A DNA stretch of 64,000 nucleotides from Pseudonocardia sp. EC080619-01 (GTDB lineage: Bacteria > Actinomycetota > Actinomycetes > Mycobacteriales > Pseudonocardiaceae): assembly GCF_001420995.1 (NCBI RefSeq), contig NZ_CP012185.1, forward strand, positions 1 through 64,000, given 5' to 3'. Below, in pieces: positions 52,107 through 61,363 of this stretch. The notes under the pieces were generated by a model. It was not told the origin of the DNA, ran no database searches, and saw only the letters and a program-made list of their open reading frames with translations. Positions within the stretch are counted from its first letter, which is position 1; each line of letters begins with the position of its first letter. A program made the translations under genes and the position numbers.

Positions 52107-53465
52107 TCATGACCGGCCCATGGTGACGTCATCGACCGGCGCCGAGTCCGCGGACTTGGCCTCCCCCACCGCGGACCGAGCTCTCCCGGTGAGCACGAGG
52201 CCCATGAGGGCGACTACGCCGGCTCCGGCCAGGATGCACGCGAACGGGAGCAGGGTGTCGTAGTTCTCCCCGGCGATCGCGAGGGCGATCACCGGCAGCA
52301 CCCCACCACCGATCAGTGAGGCACCGGCGTAGGCGATACCGATACCCAGGTAGCGCAAGCCGGTCGGCAGCGACGCCGCGACGAACGACGCAGCAGGCCC
52401 GGAGACAAGGGCGTACCCGGGTGCCGCCAACACGATTGCGACGAACAGCAGCACCGGCGAGCCGGTGCCGATCAATGCGACCACCGGGAACGCCGTGGCC
52501 GTGACGAGCACTCCCCCGATAATGATCACGAGCTCGGGGCGCACCCGGCCGCCAAGCCAGCCACCCCACAGGCTGATCGGCATCGCCAGCAGACTGAGCA
52601 CGACCAGCGCGACCTGGAAGGTCGCGATATCGATGCCCTGGAGTCCCCCTGCGTTGACGACCGGCAACATCCCGGTCGACAGCGCGAACGTGATGGTCCC
52701 CGACGGGGTCGTCATCACCAGGCACGCAAGGACCAGGAGGCCACGCTTGAGCACTGACAGCGCCTCCACCGGGCGCCCAGTCCCCGCCTCGGTCTCGCGG
52801 CGGTGCCGCTCCTGCTCGAACTCGGGAGACTCCTCGAGCCGGCGGGCGATCAAGGCCACCACGATGAGGATGGCGCTGGCGACGAACGGGATCCGCCACC
52901 CCCATTCCCGAAACGCGTCCATTCCCATTCCCGCCGTCGTGGCCAGCACAGTGACGGTGGCAAGAGCGACGCCGCCCATGGACCCGACACTCGCGAACGT
53001 GCCGTACAGGAATCGCCTGTGGGGCGGCGCGTGCTCCAGTGCGATCGACGTCGCACCACCGAATTCTCCACCCAGCGCGATGCCCTGCACCAGACGCAGA
53101 GCGACAAGAATGATCGGAGCCATGACCCCGATGGTCTCCGCGGTCGGAATCAGACCGATACCCACAGTCGCCAGTCCGGCACCCAGAATGGACACGCGGA
53201 GCGCGGGCAGCCTCCCGTAGCGGTCACCGATCCACCCGAAGACGACCGCACCGAGTGGGCGGCCGACGTAGGCGACCGCCGCAGCGCCGATGGCTGCAAG
53301 CGTGCCGATCCAGGGTGCGATGTCCGGGAAGAACGCGTGGTTAAAGACCAGGGACGCCACCAACGCCGTCAAGATGAGATCGTAGGTCTCGACGACGGTG
53401 CCCGCCGCGGACGCAGTCAACAGCCGCCAGAACGACGGTCCGCTCTGCTCGGATGGGCTTTCCAC
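52107..53465 (-). CDS. MFS transporter (MHS-type)
   Basis: A 452-residue major facilitator with about 12 hydrophobic segments. The first cytoplasmic loop motif GWIGDRYGRLPAL and LALRLVQGIALGGEFGGA in the fourth helix mark the metabolite:H+ symporter (ShiA/ProP-like) family, which imports organic acids and small solutes. The GTG at 53465 follows GGAGGAG; a longer frame is spurious. Follows a second MFS gene of the same family by 151 bases. Confidence 0.9.
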   Translation of the reverse strand: MESPSEQSGPSFWRLLTASAAGTVVETYDLILTALVASLVFNHAFFPDIAPWIGTLAAIGAAAVAYVGRPLGAVVFGWIGDRYGRLPALRVSILGAGLATVGIGLIPTAETIGVMAPIILVALRLVQGIALGGEFGGATSIALEHAPPHRRFLYGTFASVGSMGGVALATVTVLATTAGMGMDAFREWGWRIPFVASAILIVVALIARRLEESPEFEQERHRRETEAGTGRPVEALSVLKRGLLVLACLVMTTPSGTITFALSTGMLPVVNAGGLQGIDIATFQVALVVLSLLAMPISLWGGWLGGRVRPELVIIIGGVLVTATAFPVVALIGTGSPVLLFVAIVLAAPGYALVSGPAASFVAASLPTGLRYLGIGIAYAGASLIGGGVLPVIALAIAGENYDTLLPFACILAGAGVVALMGLVLTGRARSAVGEAKSADSAPVDDVTMGRS

Positions 53466-53616
53466 AGCTCCTCCAAAATCGTAATCAATATCGTGTTCGG
53501 CCGCGCCAGTGGCGGGATCGTTTCGGGTTCGGGTCTGCCACCGACGTTGCGGCCCGCGGTCCGCGTCCGGCCGTCGCACCCCGCGACGCCGCCGTAACCG
53601 TCCGCGGACCGCTTCG

Positions 53617-54954
53617 TCAACCCGACGCCCGAGGCACCGGACCCCGGCTCGGCTCGGTGGGTGCCGCCTGGTCGACCGGTAGAGTCTCCTCGATCGGCTT
53701 CGGGAGCCACAGCAGGACGATCGCGGCGGTTGCAGAGAGCAGACACATCGCCGAGACATACACACCGACCGCGACAAGCGTTCCGTATTCGGTGATCAGC
53801 AGCTGCGAGACGATCGGAGCCACAGCGCTGCCGCCGAGCATTCCGAGCGTGTAAGCCAGCGACATCCCCGAGTAGCGGATACCGACTGGAAAGCGCTCCG
53901 CGATGAAGAACCCTGTGACCCCCTGCAGGACCGAATACGGGATGATCAGCAGCAGGTAACCGGCGAACAACGAGACCAGCGGGGGCATGCTCACCAGCCC
54001 CACCCACGGGAAGACCGCGACGAGCATTCCGATGCTTCCCACCACGAAGGTACGTGGCGCACCGAAACGGTCGGCCGCCTTGCCCGCTGCGAGGCTCATG
54101 GGGATGCTCAGCAGCATCGTGACCACGACGACGATCAGGGTGGCGGTGCGGGTCCGCCCGACCTCGGTCACCGAGTAAGTCAAGTTGGTGACGGTCAGCA
54201 GATACACGACCACACCCGCCGCGATCGACGACAGCGCGGCGAGGATCGTGACCACGGGGTACCGCCGCAGCACTGTGCTCAGCGGCGCGGACTCGCGTGC
54301 GCCCAGCTCCCGGATGCGCTGGAAGTCCGGGCTCTCATCGAGCCTGCTACGCAAGACGAACCCGACCACGATGAGCACGACGCTGACCAGGAACGGCAGC
54401 CGCCAACCCCACGCCATGAACGTCTCCCCCGGCAGCAACGTGGCCAGCAAGAACGCACCGTTCGCCAGCGCGAGACCGATCGGAGCACCGAGTCCGACCA
54501 CGCTGGCGAAGAAGCCACGCCGGCCGGGCGGCGCATGCTCGACCGTCATGAGGATCGCACCGCCGTACTCACCTCCGATCGAGAAGCCCTGCAACATGCG
54601 CGCGAGGACCAGCAACAGCGGGGCCGCGATGCCGATCGACTCGTAACTCGGCAGCAACCCGATGAGCAGTGTCGACCCGCCCATCGTGACCAGGGTCATC
54701 ACGAGCATCGGCTTGCGGCCGATCCGGTCTCCCAGATGGCCGACGACGATCGCGCCGATCGGCCGGATCAGGTAGGCGGCCGCGAACGTGCCGAGCGACA
54801 GAAGCGTCGCGACCGCCGGGTCACCGACCGGGAAGAAGACCGTGGGGAACACCAGCGCGGCCGCCAGGCCGTAGATGATGAAGTCGTAGTACTCGATCGT
54901 ATTACCTGCGAGCGCCGAGGCTGCCGCGCGATTGGACTGCCGTGGGGACAACAT
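53617..54954 (-). CDS. MFS transporter (MHS-type)
   Basis: A 445-residue MHS-family symporter: ALAGNTIEYYDFIIYG first helix, GHLGDRIGRKPML loop and VLARMLQGFSIGGEYGGA. Paralogous to the transporter downstream. Placed after the acyl-CoA ligase in the igr-like operon, it probably imports the acid that the ligase activates, or a related organic acid. Confidence 0.92.
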   Translation of the reverse strand: MLSPRQSNRAAASALAGNTIEYYDFIIYGLAAALVFPTVFFPVGDPAVATLLSLGTFAAAYLIRPIGAIVVGHLGDRIGRKPMLVMTLVTMGGSTLLIGLLPSYESIGIAAPLLLVLARMLQGFSIGGEYGGAILMTVEHAPPGRRGFFASVVGLGAPIGLALANGAFLLATLLPGETFMAWGWRLPFLVSVVLIVVGFVLRSRLDESPDFQRIRELGARESAPLSTVLRRYPVVTILAALSSIAAGVVVYLLTVTNLTYSVTEVGRTRTATLIVVVVTMLLSIPMSLAAGKAADRFGAPRTFVVGSIGMLVAVFPWVGLVSMPPLVSLFAGYLLLIIPYSVLQGVTGFFIAERFPVGIRYSGMSLAYTLGMLGGSAVAPIVSQLLITEYGTLVAVGVYVSAMCLLSATAAIVLLWLPKPIEETLPVDQAAPTEPSRGPVPRASG

Positions 54955-55017
54955 TGACTCCAGAACGGCCAGGACCAGCCGAAACGCCGTCGGCGGTCGA
55001 GGGGAATGTGTACGTGC

Positions 55018-56562
55018 TCAGATCGCGCGAAGCCGATCGACCCAGTACGGATCACGAAGCTTGCGCTTGAAGATCTTGCCGGTCTCCTCGCGCGGGAGCT
55101 GCTCGTGGAAGGTGACCACCCGCGGAACCTTGTACCTGCTCAACCGGCGGGCGGCGTAGTCCTGGACGTCCTTCTCCGATGCGTCCCCACCGGGAACGAG
55201 TTGCACCGCGGCGACGATCGCCTCGCCGAAATCCGGGTCCGGGATGCCGAACACCGCGCAGTCCAGGATGCGATCCATGCTCATCAGCGCCGCTTCAATC
55301 TCGGCCGGGTAGATGTTCACACCGCCCGAAATGATCATGTCTCGTTTGCGGTCGGTGAGGTACAGATAGCCGTCCTCGTCGACATAACCCATGTCGCCGA
55401 GGGTGAGCAGCTCGCCCCTGGCGACCTCGCGCCGTTGATCCTCACGGCCCACATAAGTGAAGTCGCCGTAGGACGCATTGCGGGCGTAGACCTCGCCGAC
55501 CTCGCCCGGCGGCAGAGCCTGCCCGTCCGGTCCGACGATCTCGAATCGGAGGCCGGGCAGCGGCCTGCCGGCAGTACCCGGGTGTGCCAGCCATTCGTCG
55601 GAGCGGCAGAAGAACGCACAGCCCATCTCTGTGCCGCCGTACACTTCGTTGACCACCGGCCCCCACCAGTCGATCATCTTTCGCTTGACTTCCGGCGGAC
55701 ACGGTCCCCCTGTGTGGGTGACCGATCGCAACGACGACACGTCGTATCGGGCCCTCGTCTCGGCCGGCAACCTCAGCAGTCGCACGAACATCGTCGGGAC
55801 GAGCACGATGTCGGTGATCTTGTACTGGTCGATCGCGGCCAGGACGTTCTCGGGGTCGAATCGGGACTGCAGCACCAGGATGTCGGCGTCGGCCAACGCG
55901 CGGCGGGCGTTCCCATCGGGCGAGGAGTGATACAGCGGGCCGAGGACCAGTGCACGCGTGCCCTCGGTCATCCCGAAGATCATTCCCTGGGTGTCGAGGA
56001 ATCGCTGCAGCAGCTCGCCCTCCATGGGGTACTTGAAGACGCCCTTCGGGCGTCCGGTCGTCCCCGAGGTGTAGATGATCGCGCCGAGGCTCCCCTGGAA
56101 GCGGCCCTCACGGGGTGCGAAGTCCTCGATCGCCTCCGACCAGAGCCGGGACCGCGGGATCTCCGCGAGTGCCCGCGCCGCCTCGGGGCACTCCGCCGCC
56201 TCTCGCCCCTCCAACGGAACGACGAAGACCGGCACGTCCGGAAGCACCGACGCCGCGTTTAGCAGCAGGTCGGCGTGCCCGACGAGCAGCTTCGGTGCAC
56301 TGTCCCCCACGACGTACTCGAGCTCCTCCGGGGTGTTGTGCCAGTTCAGCGGCACACTGAACGCGCCGCACAGCGACGCCCCGACGGACGCTTCCAGGAT
56401 CGCGAAGTCGTTGCGCAGCAGCAGGGCGAAGGTCTCGCCGGGCCCGACACCCCATGTCTCCAGCGCGGTCGCCGCTCGCGCACCGCGCTCGAGTACCAGG
56501 GATCGGGACCGGCTGCGGGCGTCGATCACGACCAGGTCGGTCTGGATCTCGGGTGGCGTCAT
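55018..56562 (-). CDS. Acyl-CoA synthetase (FadD-type)
   Basis: A 514-residue ANL ligase with IIYTSGTTGRPKGVF (about 163-177), EVYGGTEMGCAF, LTDRKRDMIISGGVNIYPAE and the catalytic-lysine ending REETGKIFKRKL. It resembles the ligase at 4322. The ATG at 56562 follows CGAGGA. It lies 61 bases after the crotonase and 63 before the first transporter, in the igr-like operon. Substrate unknown. Confidence 0.91.
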   Translation of the reverse strand: MTPPEIQTDLVVIDARSRSRSLVLERGARAATALETWGVGPGETFALLLRNDFAILEASVGASLCGAFSVPLNWHNTPEELEYVVGDSAPKLLVGHADLLLNAASVLPDVPVFVVPLEGREAAECPEAARALAEIPRSRLWSEAIEDFAPREGRFQGSLGAIIYTSGTTGRPKGVFKYPMEGELLQRFLDTQGMIFGMTEGTRALVLGPLYHSSPDGNARRALADADILVLQSRFDPENVLAAIDQYKITDIVLVPTMFVRLLRLPAETRARYDVSSLRSVTHTGGPCPPEVKRKMIDWWGPVVNEVYGGTEMGCAFFCRSDEWLAHPGTAGRPLPGLRFEIVGPDGQALPPGEVGEVYARNASYGDFTYVGREDQRREVARGELLTLGDMGYVDEDGYLYLTDRKRDMIISGGVNIYPAEIEAALMSMDRILDCAVFGIPDPDFGEAIVAAVQLVPGGDASEKDVQDYAARRLSRYKVPRVVTFHEQLPREETGKIFKRKLRDPYWVDRLRAI

Positions 56563-56623
56563 TGCCGTCCTCGTGGGTCGGCGCCGGCCTCCGGCCGGCG
56601 CAGGTGAGCCTTCGGATGGGCGG

Positions 56624-57439
56624 TCAGCGACCGCGGAAACGCGGGGAGCGCCGCTCACGGAACGCGGCGATCCCTTCCAGGTGGTCGTCGGAGCGGCTCA
56701 GTACCGCAGACGCGTCGTGCTCACGTTCCATCGCGTCCGCGAGCAGACCGCGCAGAGCGTCGTCGACGGCGCGTTTGGTGGCGGCGAAGGCGAGCGGCGG
56801 GCCCTCCGCGAGACGGGCCACGAGGCGTGACACCTCCGCATCGAACGCGTCCGCCCCGGCCACTCGGTTGATCAGGCCCCAGTCGAGGGCCGTGGCCGCC
56901 GCGACCCGTTCACCCAGCAACGACATCTCCAACGCCCGCACCCGCCCGACCGCGGCCGGCAGCAGGGCCGTGAGACCCCCGTCGGGCATCAGACCCACGT
57001 TGCGGAAGGCGAGCAGGAAATAGGCCGACTCGTGCGCGACGATCACGTCGCAGGCCAGCGCGAACGCGACGCCCACCCCGACTGCCGGTCCATTGACCCC
57101 CGCGAGCACCGGAGTCCCGCTGTGGCGCAGTGCCCGGACGACCCGCTGGGCCGCTTCCAGGGTGCCCGTCCGCCCCGTGGCGTGGGTCGAGTCGGGGGCG
57201 AAGTCCGCTCCGGCGCAGAAGGCGCGCCCGGTGCCGGTGAGGACGACCACCCGCACCCCCGGGTCGGCGTCAGCGGCCTCCACCGCGTCGCACAGTGCGT
57301 CCAGCGTCGGCGCCGTGACGGCGTTGAGCCGATCGGGCCGCGCCAGCCTGAGCGTCCGCACACCGCCGGCGGTGTCGACCTCGATCCCGCTCTCGGTCCC
57401 GCTCTCGTCGTCTGTCCGCGCGGTCGTGTTCGTCCTCAT
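56624..57439 (-). CDS. Enoyl-CoA hydratase/isomerase family protein (PaaG-like active site)
   Basis: A 271-residue crotonase with AFCAGADFAPD, GPAVGVGVAFALACDV and the PaaG/ECI-type Asp in VGLMPDGGLTALLPAAVG, without the hydratase glutamates. ATG overlaps the stop of the acyl-CoA dehydrogenase (ATGA); the longer frame to 58165 runs antisense-like through that gene in another frame and is rejected. Confidence 0.87.
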   Translation of the reverse strand: MRTNTTARTDDESGTESGIEVDTAGGVRTLRLARPDRLNAVTAPTLDALCDAVEAADADPGVRVVVLTGTGRAFCAGADFAPDSTHATGRTGTLEAAQRVVRALRHSGTPVLAGVNGPAVGVGVAFALACDVIVAHESAYFLLAFRNVGLMPDGGLTALLPAAVGRVRALEMSLLGERVAAATALDWGLINRVAGADAFDAEVSRLVARLAEGPPLAFAATKRAVDDALRGLLADAMEREHDASAVLSRSDDHLEGIAAFRERRSPRFRGR

Positions 57440-58608
57440 CGTGTCTCCTCCAACCGCGCCGCGGCCACGATCTCGGCCGCGTCGTCGGGATCGCCGAACA
57501 GCAGCGCGGACGCCTCGGCCCGCTTGAAGTACAGGTGCACGTCCGACTCCCAGGTGAACCCGATTCCGCCGTGCACCTGAACGGTGTCGGCGGCGACTCG
57601 ACATGCCGCATCGGAGCACCAGACCCGGGCCATCGCGGCACCGACGGTCCGCTCGGGCAGCAGCTCGTCGATCGCCCGCTCCGCATAGAGGACCACCGAC
57701 CGGGCTGCCTCGACGGTCAGGTACATGTCTGCGCACAGGTGCTTCACCGCCTGGAAACGCCCGATGGGGCCACCGAACTGCTGCCGGGTCGTCGCGTAGT
57801 CCACGCTGAGCTCCAGGCAGCGGGACGCGACGCCGAGCTGCTCGGCCGCGACGGCCACCCAGGCGCGGTCGCGCAGCTCGCGCACGGCGGTGTCCACGCG
57901 ACGGCCGCCGATCCGAGTACCCGCCGCCTCGCGCAGCTCGACCCGTGCGAGGCCGCGTGTCTGGTCCAATCCCGGCTGAGGCGTCACTGTGACACCCGGG
58001 CCCATGGTCGGGACGGCGAACAGCGCCGGTCCGTCCGTTGTCCCGGCCACGACCAGCAGCAGGTCGGCGGCCGAGGCGTCGACAACGTGCGACGCCACCC
58101 CGCCAAGTGTCCACCCACCCGTGCCGTCCGCCCGGGCTGTGAGGTCGCCACCACCGGCGCTCCACTCGCCGGTCCCGCTGGTGACCACGGGTACGGCCAG
58201 CGTGTCGCCAGCCAGGATCGCGGGCAGATGCGCGGCGCAGGCCGCCTCGTCGCCGACCTCGAGCAGCAGCGCGGGCGCCAGGACCGAGGCGGCGAGGTAG
58301 GGGCCGCCGTAGAGCGCGCGTCCGGCCTCCTCCAACACGACGGTCTCCTCGGCCAGTCCACGACCGGCGCCACCCCAGAGCTCGGGAACCGCCAGCCCCA
58401 CCAGCCCGAGCCCTCGGGTGATCTCCTTCCAGACAGTCTGGTCGACGGTCCCGTCACCGGCCATCAGCGTGCGGACCCGAGTGAGATCGGCCCGTTCGGC
58501 CAGGAAGCGGCGCACGACGGCCCGCAGGTCAGCCTGCTCCTCGGTCTCCCGCAGCGCCGCCGCGGTGGTCAGCGGTGGGGTGTCCCACCGGTCCGCGGTC
58601 GGTGTCAT
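57436..58608 (-). CDS. Acyl-CoA dehydrogenase subunit, FadE28/ChsE1-like
   Basis: A 390-residue acyl-CoA dehydrogenase-fold protein with a divergent middle domain (no MTEP-GSD motif; VPVVTSGTGEWSAGG instead) and a normal C-terminal VQVHGGIGFTWESDVHLYFKRA. In the mycobacterial igr operon two such unlike dehydrogenase genes (chsE1, chsE2) form an alpha2beta2 enzyme in cholesterol side-chain oxidation. The gene overlaps its partner at 58605 by four bases, which supports a heteromer; the pairing is inference. Confidence 0.88.
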   Translation of the reverse strand: MTPTADRWDTPPLTTAAALRETEEQADLRAVVRRFLAERADLTRVRTLMAGDGTVDQTVWKEITRGLGLVGLAVPELWGGAGRGLAEETVVLEEAGRALYGGPYLAASVLAPALLLEVGDEAACAAHLPAILAGDTLAVPVVTSGTGEWSAGGGDLTARADGTGGWTLGGVASHVVDASAADLLLVVAGTTDGPALFAVPTMGPGVTVTPQPGLDQTRGLARVELREAAGTRIGGRRVDTAVRELRDRAWVAVAAEQLGVASRCLELSVDYATTRQQFGGPIGRFQAVKHLCADMYLTVEAARSVVLYAERAIDELLPERTVGAAMARVWCSDAACRVAADTVQVHGGIGFTWESDVHLYFKRAEASALLFGDPDDAAEIVAAARLEETR

Positions 58609-59798
58609 CTCGGCAGCCCCAGGACTCGTTCGGCGATGATGTTGCGCTGGATCTCGGAGGTGCCTGCGAAGATCGTGCCCGCCCGGGCAGCCAGGAAGGA
58701 GTCCTGGACCTCGCTGGTCGCATAGCCGGCTCCGGCGGGCCGGACGGCCGCGGAAGCCCCCGCGACGCGCATCTCGACCTCGGTCGCGCGACGGTGGTAT
58801 TCGCTCCAGAACAGCTTGGTGGCCGAGACCATCGCTGCCGATCCGTCGGGATCCTCCAGCAGTCGGCGCGCGAACAGGCGGATGATCCCGGCGTCGGTGT
58901 AGGTCCGACCGAGTTCGCGGCGGACCCTAGGGTCGTCGGAGCGTCCGGCGGCGACCGCCGTCCCCACCAGTCGCTCGTGCTCGTAGAGGAACTCGAGCGA
59001 CCCGGTGGGCAGGTTGAAGTCCCGCTCGAAGCCCAGCGTGGTCATGGTGACCGACCAGCCCTCGCCCAGGCCGCCGATCACGTTGACCAGCGGAGTGCGG
59101 GACTCGGTGAGGAACTCCTCGGCGAAGTCCACGCCGCCGGTCAACTGCGTGATCGGCCGCATCTCGATGCCGTTGTCCGGGCCGAAGGGCATCACGGCGA
59201 AGGTCAGGCCCTTGTGCCTCGGCGCGTCCGGATCGGTGCGGCACAACAGGAACATCATGTTCGCCTCCGCCGCACCGGAGGTCCAGACCTTCTGCCCGGT
59301 GATCACCAGCTCGTCACCGTCAACGCGGCCGCGGGTTCGCAGCCCTGCGAGGTCGGAGCCGGCCTCGGGCTCGGAGAAGCCCTGGCAGTATCGAGCCTCG
59401 CCGCTGATGATCGGCGGCAGGAGCCGGTTCTGCTGCTCCTCGGTGCCGCGCGCGACGATCGTCGGGCCGACGAGGAACTCCCCCATGCCACGGTCGATGC
59501 GGGGCACCTCGGCCCGGTGTAGCTCCTCTTCGAAGATCGCCTTGTGCGGTCGGGTCCAGCCCCGGCCACCGACGTGCTCGGGCCAGGCCGGGCACACCAG
59601 GCCCGCGTCCAGGCAGCGGGACTCCCACTCGCGGTGGACTGGGTGCTCGCGGGCGGCACGGTTGTGGTCGATCCAGTTACCCGCGATCTCCCGTGAACGC
59701 CAGTCGAACAGGCCCGCGAGCTCGGCCGGTGCGTGGTCCTCGATCCAGGTCCGCATCTCGGTGCGGAACTCAGCGGCCTCATCACCTCGATAGTCCAT
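58605..59798 (-). CDS. Acyl-CoA dehydrogenase subunit, FadE29/ChsE2-like
   Basis: A 397-residue acyl-CoA dehydrogenase with GFSEPEAGSDLAGLRTRG, the KVWTSGAAEANMMFLLCRT strand and the ending IFAGTSEIQRNIIAERVLGLPR. It carries the intact flavin-side motifs missing in its partner at 57436. Starts ten bases after the DUF35 stop. With the partner it probably forms one heteromeric dehydrogenase for a short, branched or ring-attached acyl-CoA. Confidence 0.91.
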   Translation of the reverse strand: MDYRGDEAAEFRTEMRTWIEDHAPAELAGLFDWRSREIAGNWIDHNRAAREHPVHREWESRCLDAGLVCPAWPEHVGGRGWTRPHKAIFEEELHRAEVPRIDRGMGEFLVGPTIVARGTEEQQNRLLPPIISGEARYCQGFSEPEAGSDLAGLRTRGRVDGDELVITGQKVWTSGAAEANMMFLLCRTDPDAPRHKGLTFAVMPFGPDNGIEMRPITQLTGGVDFAEEFLTESRTPLVNVIGGLGEGWSVTMTTLGFERDFNLPTGSLEFLYEHERLVGTAVAAGRSDDPRVRRELGRTYTDAGIIRLFARRLLEDPDGSAAMVSATKLFWSEYHRRATEVEMRVAGASAAVRPAGAGYATSEVQDSFLAARAGTIFAGTSEIQRNIIAERVLGLPR

Positions 59799-59807
59799 GG
59801 CCGACAG

Positions 59808-60197
59808 TCACCTCCGGACAGGGACGAACTGGGGTGCGCCGGCCACCTCGTCCTCACGGAAAACGACCGTCACCGGCATGCCGATCTCCACATCGGCGGG
59901 CTCGACGTCGGTCAGCCGGGTCAGCAGCGTCGGTCCCTCCGCCAGTTCGACGAAGGCCGGAACCAGCGGTCGTTCCGCCCGACTGGTCCGCGACACCGTC
60001 CAGCTCAGCACCCGACCGTGGCCGGAGACCTCCACCAGCGTGGTGTCGGTGGCCCCGCACCGCGGACAGATCGGCCGCGGATAGTGGTGCAGCTGGGCGC
60101 AGGCGCCACAGCGCCCGACGACGAGCGCGCCGGACTCTGACCGCCAGAGAGGGTCCGTGGAGTCGGTCTCGGGGATTGCCGTCGTCACCGGTCTCAC
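59808..60197 (-). CDS. DUF35 (zinc ribbon plus OB-fold) partner protein
   Basis: A 129-residue DUF35 protein. The rubredoxin-like zinc ribbon has Cys30, Cys33, Cys44 and Cys47 (CGAC...CPRC), followed by an OB-fold (GRVLSWTVSRTS, VEIGMPVTVVF). DUF35 proteins are obligate partners of thiolase-like Ltp enzymes: the DUF35 part of ChsH2 activates the Ltp2 aldolase in cholesterol degradation. The GTG overlaps the Ltp stop codon (GTGA). Confidence 0.9.
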   Translation of the reverse strand: MRPVTTAIPETDSTDPLWRSESGALVVGRCGACAQLHHYPRPICPRCGATDTTLVEVSGHGRVLSWTVSRTSRAERPLVPAFVELAEGPTLLTRLTDVEPADVEIGMPVTVVFREDEVAGAPQFVPVRR

Positions 60198-61363
60198 ACC
60201 CTCTCCAACACGACGGTCGCGCTGGTGTGCCGGGTGCTGAGGTAACCACCGGTGCCGTGTGCGAGGGCGACCGTGCAGTCCGGGACCTGCACGGCGGGAT
60301 GTGCCTCGCCGCGCAGCTGCCTGACGGCCTCGATCATCTTCGTCATCCCACCCCGGTTGCCGGGGTGGTTGTTGCACAGCCCGCCGCCGTCGGTGTTGAC
60401 CGGCAGCGTTCCGACACCGGAGATGAGGTTGCCGTCCGCCACGAAAGCACCACCCTTACCCTTCTCGCAGAAGCCGAGGTCCTCGAGCTGCACGACCACG
60501 GTGATGGTGAAGCTGTCGTAGACCGAGGCGTACTGGACGTCCGCCGGATGCAGGCGCGCCTCGGCAAACGCGGCCGCGCCCGACCGCACCCCCGCGGAGG
60601 TGACCGGGTCGACCCGACCGCCGTCGAGGTTCTTCGTGGCCACGCCGGCGCCACGGACGGTGACCAACGGCCGGTCCAGCGACCGGGCGATCTCCGGGCG
60701 GGCCAAGACGAGCGCGCCGCCGCCGTCGCTGACCACGCAGCAGTCCAGCCGGTGCAGCGGATCCGCGATCATCGGCGAGCCGAGCACGTCGTCGACCGTC
60801 ACCACGTCGCGCAGCATGGCGTTCGGGTTGTGCCGGGCATGGTGGGAGGCGGCCACCTTGACCCAGGCGAGCTGTTCGGGGGTGGTACCGAACTCGTGCA
60901 TGTGTCGCATCGCCGACAGGGCGTAGGCCTCGACCGTGCCGAGGCCGTACGGCAGCTCGTAGGGCACCTCCGGCGACTGCGGATCGGTGAGGTAGGCGCC
61001 TTCTCCTCCGACGAACGCTTTGGTGCGCGGCTTGCCTGCCAGAGTCACCAACGCGACGTCACAGCGACCGTCGGCGATCGCCCGCGAGGCCTCGGCGGCG
61101 GCCAGGATGTAGGACGAGCCGCCCGTGTCCAAGGTCGCGACATGGCGTGGGCGGATGCCGAAGTACTCGGCCATTGAGGCGGGCCCCAGGCCTGGGCTGT
61201 CCCCAGAGGTGAACAGCCCGTCTACGTCGCCGAAACCAAGACCCGCGTCCTGCAGGGCACCCGCAGCGACCTCCGCGTGCAGCCGCGCGATGGTGTGGTC
61301 CGGCGCCTTCCGCAGCGGATGCTCGTAGGCGCCGACGATGAAGGCCGACGGTGCGGGGGTCAC
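60194..61363 (-). CDS. Ltp-type thiolase-fold protein, probable retro-aldolase or nondecarboxylative enzyme
   Basis: A 389-residue thiolase-superfamily protein of the SCP-x/Ltp group. The loop that carries the nucleophilic Cys in thiolases reads LDTGGSSYIL, with no Cys. VYDSFTITVVVQLEDLGF matches the Ltp2 segment containing a catalytic Tyr, while the second Ltp2 Tyr region is replaced by LCNNHPGNRGG. Next to a DUF35 gene it most likely makes a two-subunit aldolase removing a side-chain fragment. Overlaps the MaoC gene by four bases. Confidence 0.88.
   Translation of the reverse strand: MTPAPSAFIVGAYEHPLRKAPDHTIARLHAEVAAGALQDAGLGFGDVDGLFTSGDSPGLGPASMAEYFGIRPRHVATLDTGGSSYILAAAEASRAIADGRCDVALVTLAGKPRTKAFVGGEGAYLTDPQSPEVPYELPYGLGTVEAYALSAMRHMHEFGTTPEQLAWVKVAASHHARHNPNAMLRDVVTVDDVLGSPMIADPLHRLDCCVVSDGGGALVLARPEIARSLDRPLVTVRGAGVATKNLDGGRVDPVTSAGVRSGAAAFAEARLHPADVQYASVYDSFTITVVVQLEDLGFCEKGKGGAFVADGNLISGVGTLPVNTDGGGLCNNHPGNRGGMTKMIEAVRQLRGEAHPAVQVPDCTVALAHGTGGYLSTRHTSATVVLERV

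Noticed and set aside
53600..53609. Palindrome GTCCGCGGAC near the MFS stop codon
   Set aside because: A 10-base GC-only palindrome is expected by chance in this composition and lies inside coding sequence.
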